From Branchiostoma belcheri (taxonomy: Eukaryota > Chordata > Leptocardii > Amphioxiformes > Branchiostomatidae), in NCBI RefSeq assembly GCF_001625305.1, contig NW_017803268.1:3513696-3577695 (forward strand): a stretch of DNA of 64,000 bases. Reading direction: 5' to 3'. A program made the position numbers and the translations under genes. Of this stretch, positions 14,101-23,394 are shown in pieces (positions within the stretch are counted from its first letter, which is position 1; every line of letters begins with the position of its first letter). The notes beneath the pieces were generated by a model. That model ran no database searches. It was not told the origin of the DNA and saw only the letters and a list, made by a program, of their open reading frames with translations.

Positions 14101-15191
14101 AAAGCACTACATATCATGGAGGTATGAGATCTCCGAAATCTTGTTTGAAGGCTGTTTATCTGAATACTATGTTATTTACACAGAGACATAATATGTTTTC
14201 CCTAGGATATTACTTCAACCTCACTGATCGTACGGACCAAAAACAAAATCACCTTTAAAAACTTTAAAGACGACTAATACCTACCCATACACTTTTCCAT
14301 ACTGTCGCATCATTTCGACTTGGTAGTCTGGAGCCCATAGACCCTGGATAACAAAGTAATCCCGTTTATTGGACAATCATCTAAGTCACCACACCAGTTA
14401 TACAGTCTTATCTTTTGCATTTATTTATTCACTATGTACATGAGGCCCTGATCAGCATAATTTCTTCCTAATTATGTTTACCTTATATACGTTTAATTCC
14501 TTAAAGCCGAAACGGTCTGAATTTCCCAATATTTACTACTATCATGGCTTTCTTTGGTACTGCAATGGAACATTCAGAGGTTAGTTCGCATACTATTTTT
14601 TAAAACATGGTTGTCGTTGAAGAAATGAGATCGTGGAACTCTAGTTGCTGTATTTTTAATTGATATAACGTAGGTTATGGCAAAAGTAATCAGTTCCTGT
14701 TTTTTTCAGTTTACTGGGATGCGCTTTAGCCCCTTAACGGGCTAATCTTCCAGGGCCCCTACACCAATTACATACAGGTACAGAAACAGACATTTACAAT
14801 CACATTTATCATACAATATTAAAAAAGATTCGAGAAATTACACGTCGCGTAAAAGTCTTACCTATACATGGCATTGCGATGACAATCATAAAAACATACA
14901 GATTCTGCCTTGAAGATAATCATCTAACTTTTACCAAATGTACCACCCTGTTAGTTAACTGTTTGGCATGGCATTTGGTCTTTATTTCTGTCGGTAGAGA
15001 ATTCCAAAGTTTCCGTGACTCACCCGTTTCATCTGGCCAAAGAAGTCTCCCACGATCGGCCACTGTCGTGGTGCAGGCACGCCCATCTTCTTAAACACCG
15101 ACAGTTGGCGGATATGGTACCTTTGTAGAGAGGCAAAACCAAACAACAGCAACAAACTTAAAGAGGAAATAAGATTTAAAAACCTGGCCAA
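2148..15191 (-). CDS. Cytochrome P450, CYP3 clan (CYP3A / thromboxane-synthase-like), complete, 13 exons
   Basis: Haem-thiolate monooxygenase, presumably ER-anchored; substrate unknown. Coding exons, 5' to 3' on minus: 15191-15024, 14343-14285, 13611-13515, 12887-12765, 11663-11575, 10901-10753, 10411-10284, 9705-9606, 8753-8593, 5934-5843, 4460-4323, 3348-3186, 2240-2148. All junctions are GT-AG with matching phases, totalling 1,560 nt (519 residues), normal for a microsomal P450. The first exon encodes a Leu-rich N-terminal anchor (about residues 3-20) and a Pro-rich hinge (GVPAPRQWP). I-helix AGYDTT is near residue 321, ExxR (ETLR) at 378-381, PERF-type IPERF near 432-436, and the haem loop [10 protein letters not shown] has Cys near 459. 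Exon 7 must start at 10411, because the nearer AG breaks the frame. Exon 8 carries an acidic KEKDEEDEG insert. Clan assignment rests on the GPRSCIGMR loop and overall alignment to CYP3A; the exact subfamily is undecided. Confidence 0.93.
2583..2770. repeat. Large palindrome (foldback repeat), intron 12 of the P450
   Basis: Arms containing 'ttttggaaacggtcagacg' and its inverse 'cgtctgaccgtttccaaaa' flank a short loop with 'ctgacgaaagcta'. The outer arms repeat 'gccaaaaagcagttactt' in inverted form. A related copy with only one arm intact lies at 46,560-46,683, in an intron of the polycystin-like gene. Confidence 0.7.
2925..3065. repeat. Dispersed repeat, inverted copy at 7,428-7,595
   Basis: The block contains 'ggagtctaaatccctcctg', 'atgtaacccaacaccagtt' and 'aggtcattgacc'. 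The same sequence occurs in reverse orientation at about 7,428-7,595 ('ggtcaatgacctg', 'aactggtgttgggttacat', 'caggagggatttagactcc'). Family unknown. Confidence 0.65.
3957..4275. mobile_element. Long foldback element (family with 'gacccagtgaagcttgtca' arms), intron 11 of the P450
   Basis: The two arms are near-perfect inverted copies over more than 100 bases. Outer tips read 'gaaagttcatctgtgttgg' and the inner arms include 'gtcagtctactgaggaaga'. The element is flanked by nearly identical 15-base direct repeats 'aataggtctactgct' (3,941-3,955) and 'aataggcctactgct' (4,268-4,282), the second overlapping the arm end. They could be a long target duplication. Other copies lie at 13,672-13,948 and 43,284-43,515; solo tips at 1,803-1,826 and 21,809-21,833. 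No transposase is seen, so it is non-autonomous. Confidence 0.75.
5185..5312. repeat. Perfect-arm foldback repeat, intron 10 of the P450
   Basis: Arms of about 50 bases ('ttttccactaggataaaat' ... 'ccggatcgagccgagtag') are repeated in inverted order ('ctattcggctcgatccgg' ... 'ttatcgtagtggagaaaa') around a short loop. It has the structure of a small MITE. Confidence 0.7.
5401..5769. mobile_element. MITE with about 25-base terminal inverted repeats, intron 10 of the P450
   Basis: The left end 'ggccgtgtctaaacggaat' is matched in inverse by the right end 'attccgtatagacacggcc'. The interior (about 320 bases) has no coding potential, and flanking 'ata' occurs on both sides as a possible short target duplication. 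The right tip lies only 74 bases from exon 10 (5,843-5,934). Superfamily not determined. Confidence 0.7.
6672..7410 (+). mobile_element. 5'-truncated LINE: C-terminus of the reverse-transcriptase ORF plus 3' tail
   Basis: An open frame ending in TAG at 7,095-7,097 encodes a stretch with [14 protein letters not shown], then [14 protein letters not shown], and a Leu/Arg-rich end ([19 protein letters not shown]). This is the typical C-terminal tail following the reverse transcriptase in CR1/L2/Jockey-type non-LTR retrotransposons. The conserved YADD catalytic core is absent, so the copy is dead. It lies antisense in intron 9 of the P450. The 3' UTR-like part runs to 'ctgcaaataaaccagtc' near 7,395. 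Confidence 0.8.
7428..7595. repeat. Inverted copy of the dispersed repeat at 2,925-3,065
   Basis: See the partner copy. Shared blocks are 'aactggtgttgggttacat' and 'caggagggatttagactcc'. It joins directly onto the element that starts at 7,612. Confidence 0.6.
7612..8473. mobile_element. MITE-like element with 'accttcgccaa' / 'ttggcgaaggt' ends
   Basis: About 860 bases with short terminal inverted repeats (accttcgccaa at the left, ttggcgaaggt at the right). The interior has repeated 'ttatgcaaat' motifs and a conserved block 'ccgctagggggcccaaa'. A second near-full-length copy is at 54,580-55,406, with fragments at 627-760, about 40,895-40,985 and 48,303-48,625 (the last reversed). No open reading frame of note, so it is non-autonomous. 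Confidence 0.7.
9047..9287 (+). mobile_element. tRNA-derived SINE with poly-A tail
   Basis: The head resembles a tRNA: 'gtggcgcaatggcagcgtg' gives an A-box-like region and 'gggttcgagtcctgg' a T-arm/B box. It is followed by a conserved body ('ccgatcttgtgcccttggg', 'aaggcacttaacacgactt') and ends in an A-run at 9,277-9,286, then an (aataag)n tail. The same head and body start recur at 17,781, 19,121 and 20,681. It lies in intron 8 of the P450. Confidence 0.8.
9838..9936 (-). repeat. Partial copy of the 'gttctgtatctgtat' dispersed repeat
   Basis: In reverse orientation it matches the longer copies at 16,236-16,455 and 56,473-56,700. Shared blocks include the G+C-rich 'gccgccgcgc' region and 'gtgtattacgccgaagggc'. 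Confidence 0.6.
10696..10732. repeat. (AAAC)n microsatellite
   Basis: Tandem aaac units in intron 6 of the P450, 20 bases before exon 6's donor region on the minus strand. Confidence 0.85.
10939..11178. mobile_element. MITE-like foldback, intron 5 of the P450
   Basis: Imperfect terminal inverted repeats of about 27 bases ('cctggtatctagtcaatcg' and the inverse of 'cgatagactgtataccagg'), with an inner inverted pair around 'ccccggtaggt' / 'ctaccgggga'. The interior has no coding potential. Confidence 0.6.
11772..11853 (+). mobile_element. 5'-truncated SINE body, opposite orientation to the SINE at 12,110-12,285
   Basis: It contains 'acaccgacttaattttatg' and 'gatgacatcc', then a G+C-rich stretch and an A-run at about 11,846-11,853. 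These match, on the opposite strand, the body of the tRNA-Val-headed SINE. The tRNA head is missing. Confidence 0.6.
12110..12285 (-). mobile_element. SINE with tRNA-Val head and poly-A tail
   Basis: Read on the minus strand: a nearly intact tRNA-Val(CAC) (12,285-12,214), a body with 'aaggccacaccgacttaat', 'ttatggatgacatcc' and 'ccgcctgttctc', then a 14-base A-run (12,123-12,110). The body recurs at 11,772-11,853, 61,917-61,990 and 62,220-62,346. The last copy keeps a decayed tRNA 5' half in the equivalent place, which argues that head and body are one retroposon family. It lies in intron 4 of the P450. Confidence 0.7.
12214..12285 (-). tRNA. tRNA-Val(CAC) sequence, genuine gene or SINE head
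   Basis: 72 nt that fold as a cloverleaf. The acceptor stem is gtcacc/ggtgac with one A-C mismatch at pair 7. The A box is 'tagtgtagtggt', the anticodon loop ctCACac gives anticodon CAC, and the T-arm 'cccggttcgatcccggg' is fully paired. A T-rich stretch with TTTT follows about 10 nt downstream, which could terminate Pol III transcription. Because the SINE body follows directly and is repeated elsewhere, this is more likely the head of a young SINE or its source tRNA than an ordinary tRNA gene. Confidence 0.5.
12328..12712. mobile_element. Foldback element with 'aatctccaagca' ends, intron 4 of the P450
   Basis: Outer tips 'aatctccaagcagat' and 'tgcttggagatta' are inverted. An inner inverted pair is built on 'aaattggccaggcagtatcc' and its inverse. 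The same tips and inner motif recur in each unit of the 17-21 kb array (about 17,420-17,565, 18,920-19,065, 20,275-20,440). Its flanks also repeat 'ttattcccatgtaa/c' on both sides (12,310 and 12,750), suggesting local duplication. Confidence 0.6.
12943..13135. repeat. Foldback repeat, intron 3 of the P450
   Basis: Arms of about 48 bases ('atagcaaagttctttctat', 'atttatttttcaagccaac') are present in inverse on the right side ('gttggcttgaaaaataaat', 'atagaaagaactttgctat'). The loop of roughly 90 bases contains 'gatgaagatgacagaagg'. Confidence 0.7.
13672..13948. mobile_element. Second copy of the long foldback family, intron 2 of the P450
   Basis: It carries the same tips ('ttcatctgtgttggtagtt') and arms ('agctttcgaccagtcactc', 'ctcagtagactgacccagt') as the copy at 3,957-4,275, with more mismatches in the right arm, so it is probably older. 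Confidence 0.7.
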
Positions 15192-17080
15192 GGGCCAAGA
15201 TGGGAATAGCTGGTAGTTTGTTTGGTTAATTAAGTGATGGTAAGTAAGTTGTACGACCAGTTAGAGCAGCGTCACCCGACACCCAAACACGGAACAATAA
15301 AAACGTATACCCCGTTTTTAATTGGGGTATAACAAAATAAAGAGGAAAAACTAGACAGGAAAAACAGAAGTTTTCTTAACTATTTATTTTTATCTTTTCG
15401 ACGTTACGAAGACATAGACAAAGGAAAGAGGACAGAAAAGGGAAAGAAGATAGAACAAGGAATGTGTCAAGCTACCCACGACAGGTTACTGTCCAAGTGC
15501 TCCCACCAACCCACTCCAACCTTAAACATCATAATGAAACAAAGACATGGATGACAGACATTCACAACGAAAGGTTGATACGACTAGAGGGACAGAGGAT
15601 TAAAACAGCAAGCGCAGTTTTCCCCCGACGGCCTTCGCCCAATGTCTCGCCAAGGGGCCACCTTGTGGGGGCACCACACTACTGAAGTATGTTGGAACGT
15701 GGCCAATTTGAATGGCCCTGAATGTGTCTGGCCAGGCGGAAAGAATCACCAATAGAACTCCTTAGTCACAGCCTTTATAAACATTTTCAGCGTTGAAAAC
15801 AAGCATATTTAAGGTTAAGTACTCCTATTAAGGAGTGTTTAAGATTCATTTTGTTGCTTCCAGAACAGTACAGGGTCTTAAGTACAGCAAGGAAGTTTTA
15901 AGCCTTCTTAAGTACTGTAACAGTAAACGCCCATACTGGGGTTACTATGGTTTAACACCACTCACAGATAGATCAGGATCGGGAGAAGTGCCGCCAAAAT
16001 CCACGTCAGGGAGCAGCCTGGTAACTCCAGCTCCATCTTGAACACTTTTATGTTACGTAAACTTTCCAAGTTGAGCCGTCATGCGACTAAAAAACAACTG
16101 CGTGCAAGGGAAGACTGGACCGCCCAAGCTAACGTTACCTTGGCCCTTTCGGACGCTGACCTTCGAACTATGACATTCTTTTGTGTGATCTATGGGCTGA
16201 GTTTGAAATCAACTGTTCCGGAAAAATGCAGCAGAGAAATGTTCTGTATCTGTATCAGTATAGCCGGTATAACCACCCTTCTGTGTAACACACCAGCTTC
16301 GCAGGTACGCGGCGCGGCGGCAGCTATCTCACACCGAACGACTTGTTATATACACTCAATCTTTGCACATTATTTAATTGCAGGAGTTGTTCAAAGCTTT
16401 CTAGTGATGATGCCCCAACTCTTGGTGGTAACGAGTTCCAGTCTACGATAGTTGACAATGTATGTATGTTGTCATGTGTTGTGCATTTTAAAACATCATA
16501 TCAATAGAACTGATCAAATGGCGACCTTTGAATATTTCTTCAAGTTACTCTTCAATCCGAATAAGTATAAAACCGGTTACCGTAGTAGTAGCAATAATTA
16601 ATCATTTTAAAACGTGGGAGGACTTAGTAACTTTCATATCGTATAGCGTTTGAATAGCGTAAGCTAGAATCACTAAAAACTATGATTGAAAGATGAGTAA
16701 GAGCGGTACAAATTATGACATATTCTTGTCAACTGTTTTGGCTGTTACGCATGCAGTACCTGTACATTATGATAGAGGCACTGCTGATATGAGAGTAGTG
16801 CTCTCAAACATGTACTACTACTAGTTACATGTAGTTGCCACCTCTGCATTAGGACCACCTGACATTTTGATGGGTCAACCTATGATGATGCCATATTGTG
16901 AGTATAGGGTCTGTTCTAACATGGAATTCTATCTATCACAATACAGAGGAATGAACAACCACACTGTATCATGGTTACAAACAAACACCCATACACATAG
17001 GCGTACACTTACATAGTCACGTACACACACACACGCTAATTCGCGTACACGGCTTTCCTCACTTTCCTCCTACAAGTGTT
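15192..17080. other. Gene-free stretch upstream of the P450
   Basis: No exon is recognised. The only clear structure is the dispersed repeat at 16,236-16,455. The P450 promoter should lie in the left part, but I cannot point to a convincing core element. Short open frames here (for example at 15,464 and 16,038) have no recognisable domain, and the second overlaps the repeat. Confidence 0.5.
16236..16455 (+). repeat. Dispersed repeat ('gttctgtatctgtat' family)
   Basis: About 220 bases with 'acacaccagcttcgcaggt', a G+C-rich 'gcggcgcggcggcagcta' core and 'ctagtgatgatgccccaac'. A second full copy is at 56,473-56,700 and a reversed partial one at 9,838-9,936. The ordered block structure suggests a retroposon; the source is unknown. 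Confidence 0.65.
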
Positions 17081-17778
17081 CAATGACCTTTGGGTACATA
17101 CATGTCTCTTGGTTTTTGCTATGCCCATTTCCAACTGTAACACAAACTAGAAATAAAATATTCATCAATCTAATGGACAGGCTATGAATAGAGTTAATAA
17201 TGCAGAAAGCTGTTCTGATATCGGGCCAAAGAGCTCAAGGACTATTTTTCTACGCAAGTATCCACACTCAGGTTCCCAGATTAGCCGTGTGCGTTCATGT
17301 AGAAAGTGATGTCTTTGGTGCCTTATCCTTCGCCTGTCACCAAAAATAAATTTGATGGATACCTGGTGTACTGGGGGTCATGTCAGAATACTGAAACCAT
17401 TGATATTTTAGCTAGTGTATGCTAATCTCCAAGCAGATCCCTTTCGGTGGCAAAAAGACAGTATCAAATTGGCCAGGCAGTATCCATTACCCTGGGAAGG
17501 TCGCCGGCCACCGACAGGATTAGCGAAAAAAAAGGCCATATATAAAAGCCTTTGCTTGGAGAGTAAGTGTATGCCAGTTCTTGACTAACAGTATTGTCAA
17601 TTTTTCAGATAATATGCATGTATATTTTTACTTATTTTGTTTCGAAGAGCGTGTTCTGACTGGTACATTATTCTTTACGGCTGGTAAACGGTTTATATTT
17701 CGAGCGAGTATGTCTTCTTATTTTCTGGGATTCGGTAGCTACAACTCCTTTTTGGATTCCACCGAAAGGTCTTATTTC

Positions 17779-17864
17779 GGGTCGGGTAGCGTGACGACAG
17801 AGCGTTCGGCTCGGAACCAAGAGGTCTTGAGTTCGAATCCTGCCGTGCCACCGATCTTGTGCCA
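17779..17864 (+). mobile_element. tRNA-derived SINE head in array unit 1
   Basis: 'gggtagcgtgacgacagag' and 'gagttcgaatcctgcc' give A-box-like and B-box-like parts, followed by 'ccaccgatcttgtgcc'. The body is truncated after this. The head is related to the SINE at 9,047. Confidence 0.65.
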
Positions 17865-19118
17865 TCACCACTTTCAATTCATCACTTTCCTCCTACAAGA
17901 GATCAATGACTTTTGGGTACGTACATACATGTCTGTTGGTTTTTGCTATGTTTCCAACTGTTGCACAAACTACATGTAAAATGGTCATCTATCTAATGGA
18001 CATACTATGAATGCAACTGATGATGCAGACAGTTGTTCTGGTAACGGAACAAAGAGATCAAGAACTGTTGAAAGATGGTCTATGACAGAGCGTCCATTTT
18101 CTAGATTGGTTGTGTGCATTTATGTCAGATTAGATGCCTTTGTTGCCTGGTGTAGTGTAGGTAACATGCCACACCAGATTACCTCTTTACAACTTTGGCT
18201 GTATATGTCCATTCTTCAAAACATATGTCCATTCTTCAAAACATATGTACGTGCAATCGCTTTGGTTACCTGATTCTTTACAGGTGGGTGTGCCTGTCAA
18301 CCAAAATTAAATATACTGAATACTTGATATACCTTAGATACCATGTCTAATTATAGTAGATTCCCTCTTTATTTATTAGGTCTTATCACATAACATATCT
18401 AACAGGTGATTCAAACCTTACGTAAGGTAACTTGACCTTTTTATGGGCAACTTTGATCAATAAATCTCACTGTTGTCAGACATATATTAATTTGTAATTA
18501 CATTAATGACAATTGCGGAATATGTACTATATGTGTAGATTCGACCTTAACACTTAACACGACTTTCCTCCGACAAGAGGCCAATGACTTTTGGGCACAC
18601 ACATGTCTCGTGATTTTTGTTATGCCATTTTTCCAACTGTTGCACAAACTACAAATGAAATACTCATCAACCTAATGGACATGCTATGAATAGGATTAAT
18701 AATGTAGAAAGTTGTTATGGTATCGGGCCAAAAAGCTCAAGGACTGTTTTTCTACGAAACGATCCACACTTTCCAGATTAGCCGTGTGCGTTCACGTAGA
18801 AAGTGATGTCTTTGTTGCCTTATCCTTCGCCTGTCATCAAAAATAAATTTGATGGATACCTGGTGTACTGGCGGCCTTGTCAGAATACTGAAACCACTGA
18901 TATCGTGGCTAGTGTATGCTAATCTCCAAGCAGATCCCTTTCGGTGTCAAAAAGACAGTATCAAATTGGCCAGCCGGGCAGTATCCATTAGCAAGAGAAG
19001 ATCGCCGGCCACCGACGGGATTAGTGACAAAAAAACCCGGCCATATATAAAAAGCTAACGATCATTCCCCCACAACCTTGCTACTCCTTTTTGGATTTCC
19101 AATGACAGGTCTTATTTG

Positions 19119-19224
19119 GGTTCGGGTAGCGTGACGACAGAGCGTTCGGCTCGGAACCAAGAGGTCATGAGTTCGAATCCTGCCCTGCCACCGATCTTGT
19201 GCCATTAGGAAAGGCACTTAACAC
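19119..19224 (+). mobile_element. tRNA-derived SINE head in array unit 2
   Basis: Same head as at 17,779, continuing into 'gccattaggaaaggcactta', the start of the SINE body. Confidence 0.65.
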
Positions 19225-20678
19225 CATTCAATTCATCACTTTCCTCCGACAAGCTTGAGATGTCAAGGACTTTTGGGAACACATGTCTTGCGGTTTTTGC
19301 TATGTCTATTTCCAACTGTTGCACAAACTACATGTAAAATGTTCATCTATCTAATGGACATACTATGAATGTAACTGATAATGCAGACAGTTGTTCTGGT
19401 AACGGAACAAAGAGATCAAGAACTGTTTTTCTATGACAGAGCGTCCATTTTCTAGATTGGTTGTGTGCATTTATGTCAGATTAGATGCCTTTGTTGCCTG
19501 ATGTACTGTAGGTAACGTGCCACACAAGATTAGCTCTTTACAACTTTTGCTGTATATGTCCATTCTTCAAAACATATGTACGCGCAATCGCTTTGGTTAC
19601 CTGACTCTTTACAGGTGGGTGTGCCTGTCAACCAAAATTAAGTATGATGAATACTTGATATACCTTAGATACCATGTCTAATTATAGTAGATTCCCTCTT
19701 TATGTCTTATCACATAACATATCTAACAGGTGATTCAAACCTTACGTAAGGTAACTTGACCTTTCTATTGGCAACCTTGATCGATAAATCTCAATGTTGT
19801 CAGACATATATTAATTTGTAATTGCATTAATGACAATTGCGGAATATGTACTATATGTGTAGATTCGACCTTAACACTTATCACGACTTACTTCCTACAA
19901 GCAAGGACATTATACTACAAGTTCTTGCGACAAGAGATCAATGACTTTTGGGTACATACATGTCCTGTGCTTTTTGCTATGCCCATTTCTAACTGTTGCA
20001 CAACCTACAAATGAAACCCTCATCAACCTAATGGACATGCTATGAATAGGATTAATAATGTAGAAAGTTGTTATGGTATCGGGCCAAAAAGCTCAAGGAC
20101 TGTTTTTCTACGAAACGATCCACACTTTCCAGATCAGTCTTGTGCGTTCATGTAGAAAGTGATGTCTTTGTTGCCTTATCCTTTGGCTGTCACCAAAAAT
20201 AAATTTGATGGATACCTGGTGTACTGGCGGTCATGACAGAATACTGAAACCATTGATATCGTGGCTAGTGTATGCTAATCTCCAAGCAGATCCCTTTCGG
20301 TGGCAAAAAGACAGTATCAAATTGCCCAAGGTAGTATCCATTAGCCAGAGAAGATCGCCGGCCACCGACGGGATTAGCAACAAAAAATATATATATAAAA
20401 GCTAACGATCATTCCCCCACAACCATAGCTTGGAGAGTAAGTGTATGCCAGTTCTTGACTAACAGTACTGTCCATTCTTCAGATAATATGCATGCATATT
20501 TTTACTTATTTTGTTTCGAAGAGCGTGTTCTGGTACATTATTCTTTACGGCTGGTAAACGGTTTATATTTCGAGCGAGTATGTCCATTTTCTGGGATTCG
20601 GTACCTACCCAGTATGTCCATTTTCTGGGATTCGGTAACTACAACTCCTTTTTGGATTCCACCGAAAGGTCTTATTTG

Positions 20679-20785
20679 CGGTCGGGTAGCGTGACGACAG
20701 AGCGTTCGGCTCGGAACCAAGAGGTCCTGAGTTCGAATCCTGCCGTGCCACCGATCTTGTGCCATTAGGAAAGGCACTTAACACC
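20679..20785 (+). mobile_element. tRNA-derived SINE head in array unit 3
   Basis: Same head and body start as unit 2. Just upstream a 36-base stretch, 'gtatgtccattttctgggat' and following, is duplicated in tandem (20,578-20,637). Confidence 0.65.
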
Positions 20786-21185
20786 ACTTTGAATTCATCG
20801 CTTTCCTCCGATAACCTTATGAGGTCAAGGACTTTTGGGAACACATGTCTTGCGGCTTTTGCTATGTCTATTTCCAACTGTTGCACAAATTACATGTAAG
20901 TTAAAATGTTCATCTATCTAATGGACATACTATGAATGCAACTGATGATGCAGACAGTTGTTCTGGTGACGGAACAAAGAGATCAAGAACTGTTGAAAGA
21001 AGATCTATGAAAGAGCGTCCATTTTCTAGATTGGCTGTGTGCATTTATGTCAGATTAGATGCCTTTGTTGCCTGGTGTACTGTAGGTAACGTGCCACACC
21101 AGATTACCTCTTTACAACTTTGGTTGTATATGTCCATTCTTCAAAACATATGTACGCGCAATCGCTTTGGTTACCTGACTCTTAA

Positions 21186-22881
21186 CAAGAGGGTGTTTTC
21201 TTGTCAGCAAAACTTACAAGTCACTGTATCTATTGCTCCATATATCGTTATCCATCGTTGTTGTAGGGTTTCTTCCTCAGTCAAGAAACAGAAGGTGAGG
21301 AACGATGTTTTTCTTTTAAAAGGAAATAAAACCCGATCATTTATAAGAAAGTGGCTCTTCCTACAAAATTGGTACAAAAAAGAATTTTTCTTTAGATGTA
21401 TTGATTCGTATGTCCAGCGAAGTCATGGAAAAACTGCTCATTTTGGCATTGATTTTCTTTAAAATCATCTCAAAATTTAAAAACGCAGAAAATGCCATTT
21501 CAGAAGGTTCATTTTTTCAAAATTTTCCGGGCCTAGTCTAATGGTAAACATACGTCAAAATTTTCCGGACCCTGCTAGGAACATCGCGCCTTTGGTGCTC
21601 GCCTGCTTTACCTACCATGAAATACAGGTACAGTATAATGTCAGTACCGCGGGTACAGTAGCAAATAGCATCTAACAATGTGTATGTATTTTGTTAGTTG
21701 CCAGCGAAGAAAGGAAAGTAACTTGTTTTCCATTACAAATGGTAAACAAGTATCCTTGTGTACCATTTGTGATGGAATAAAGTAATATCGTAATATAATT
21801 ACTACCAACACAGATGAACATTCATGATAATGTTTTTTCTTCTTTCCACTCTTTGCAACTCTTATATGTTGCAGAAAACACTGCCATTGTGAGGTTTTCT
21901 TGATATGAAATTAAATGAAAATAGGTCGTCTAGAAATAGATATATAGAGGGTGATAACGTTGGACACTGCGTGGCTAATACGAGACAGAGACACCAACTT
22001 TCAGACAGTAGAATTTGGACCATCGCACACCGGGGCATGCCCCTACTCTTGTTTGTGTATGCACATATTAGAAGCTTATTGATTTATATAATATGTCCTT
22101 TTTTTCATATACTGTTGAGCAATATGTATCTCAACCCTGTGTGCCTATATCAGGCAACATGAGAATACCGACATGTTTTTTCACCAAGCTTTAAAATGTA
22201 TGATTATACTGCATTATTTCCAAATTCATTCAAACGTTATATCTAGTATTGTGGGCGTCAACAGAGTCGTGTGTTTTTTTTTTAGCGCACAAGTCACTGA
22301 CCTGCTGTAAATAGTTCGTCCTTTCATCTCTGGCATCATTAATAATGCATATTTTAATTTTCTTTCCGATAATCTATTGCTGTCGAAGGTCTTTTGTGTA
22401 TGCTGTATTGTATGTTCTTGTAGTTTTATAGAAGGCTGAATTAGTTTTAGTGTGTTTTATGGGCCTAGCCAGACGCAGACATTTTAACCCTCAAACACCC
22501 GAATTGGGTCCATTTGGACCCCGGACGTATATTTTTATGTGCTATTTGAATTTTTTTATTTAACAAAATTCCTCCCGTGTCAGTAAACCTCTTCTACAAG
22601 TTCTCCTAAATTTTTTTTTAGATCGGCACAAATTTGTAAAAATAACAACGGAAGTCATATGTAAGACCGTCTGGGGTCCAAACGGACCCCAGCCATGTAT
22701 TTGCACTTTCCTACACACGAAATTGTTCCTCAATATGTCTTCAAGGAAGCATTATTGCTTTAATATTATGCAGTTTGCCAAGTAACCTCAACCTCGGGAA
22801 TCATTTCATCAGGTTTTCAGGGGTTTGACAATTTGACAATCATTTGAGGTCAAGTATATTGCTCTATATACTCTTCACAGT
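21186..22881. other. Gene-free stretch upstream of the polycystin-like gene
   Basis: No coding exon is recognised. It contains a solo foldback tip (21,809-21,833), an inverted pair 'cattacaaatggtaaacaag' / 'gtaccatttgtgatgg' (about 21,731-21,776), and a possible piggyBac-like remnant at 22,483-22,700. The promoter of the polycystin-like gene should be here or further upstream. A pyrimidine-rich 'tactcttcacag' directly before the start codon looks like a splice acceptor, so a 5' UTR exon may lie upstream. Confidence 0.45.
22483..22700. repeat. Possible piggyBac-like non-autonomous remnant
   Basis: It begins TTAA followed by 'ccctcaaacacccg', then 'gggtccatttggacccc'. About 170 bases on is the inverted equivalent 'ggggtccaaacggacccc'. 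TTAA plus a CCCT-start and GGTCC-palindromic subterminal repeats are reminiscent of piggyBac-type MITEs. The right terminus is not clearly identifiable. Confidence 0.35.
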
Positions 22882-23356
22882 ATGGAGGCGGGTGTGGCTA
22901 CTATTCTGGTAGCTGTGCTTCTTGGTCTGATGTACACTTCGGTTGGCGGTAAGTCTGATGGCGTGTACTTATCATAACTTTCCGTTAATATTCAATATCA
23001 TTTTTTTTAATTCAAAATACTCCACATTCCACATTTGCTTCTACATCATTAGTATAAATATTGTTTGCGAGGTTACATGCGCTGTGCATGTGTAAGTGCT
23101 AATCAGATGTAACGTTACATGTTTTAATCTCAGCAGGCATCGGCTTGTATTACGCACTAACTGGTGGCAAACAGCGTACAAAGCAGATAAAGCGCCATTA
23201 TAAAAGATCGTACTAACAATGGTCATATTTCAACATCAAGCGTTACGCTACGCTTCTAGCTACGTATTATACAACAACCTGATACCCAGATCATGTTCAA
23301 CTCTGCTACAATGTGTTTGCCCCTTTTAACATCCATAAAATGGAAGTATTGTTTTT

Positions 23357-23394
<38 letters not shown>

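Larger units (their letters stand above)
17080..21185. repeat. Higher-order tandem array: three units of about 1.35-1.5 kb, each an old dimer
   Basis: Marker blocks recur in the same order. 'aaataaatttgatggatac' lies near 17,344, 18,841 and 20,200. The tRNA-like SINE head lies at 17,781, 19,121 and 20,681. 'tccattcttcaaaacatatg' lies near 18,225, 19,558 and 21,133. Spacings are about 1.34-1.56 kb. Within each unit the two halves also resemble each other ('taatggacatgctatgaat' versus 'taatggacatactatgaat', then parallel 'tcaaggactg'/'tcaagaactg' blocks), so the unit is an ancient dimer of about 0.7 kb. A diverged half unit lies at 55,500-55,745. No coding exon is recognised. Confidence 0.8.

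Noticed and set aside
16038-16451. 137-residue open frame
   Set aside because: Its second half is the dispersed repeat also found at 56,473 and 9,838; not a gene.
20932-21462. 176-residue open frame in array unit 3
   Set aside because: The equivalent frames in units 1 and 2 are broken or much shorter; there is no domain and no conserved frame, so it is chance.
22865-22872. TATATA just before the polycystin-like start codon as a core promoter
   Set aside because: It lies only about 12-17 bases before the ATG and within a pyrimidine tract ending in an acceptor-like CAG; a splice site is at least as likely.
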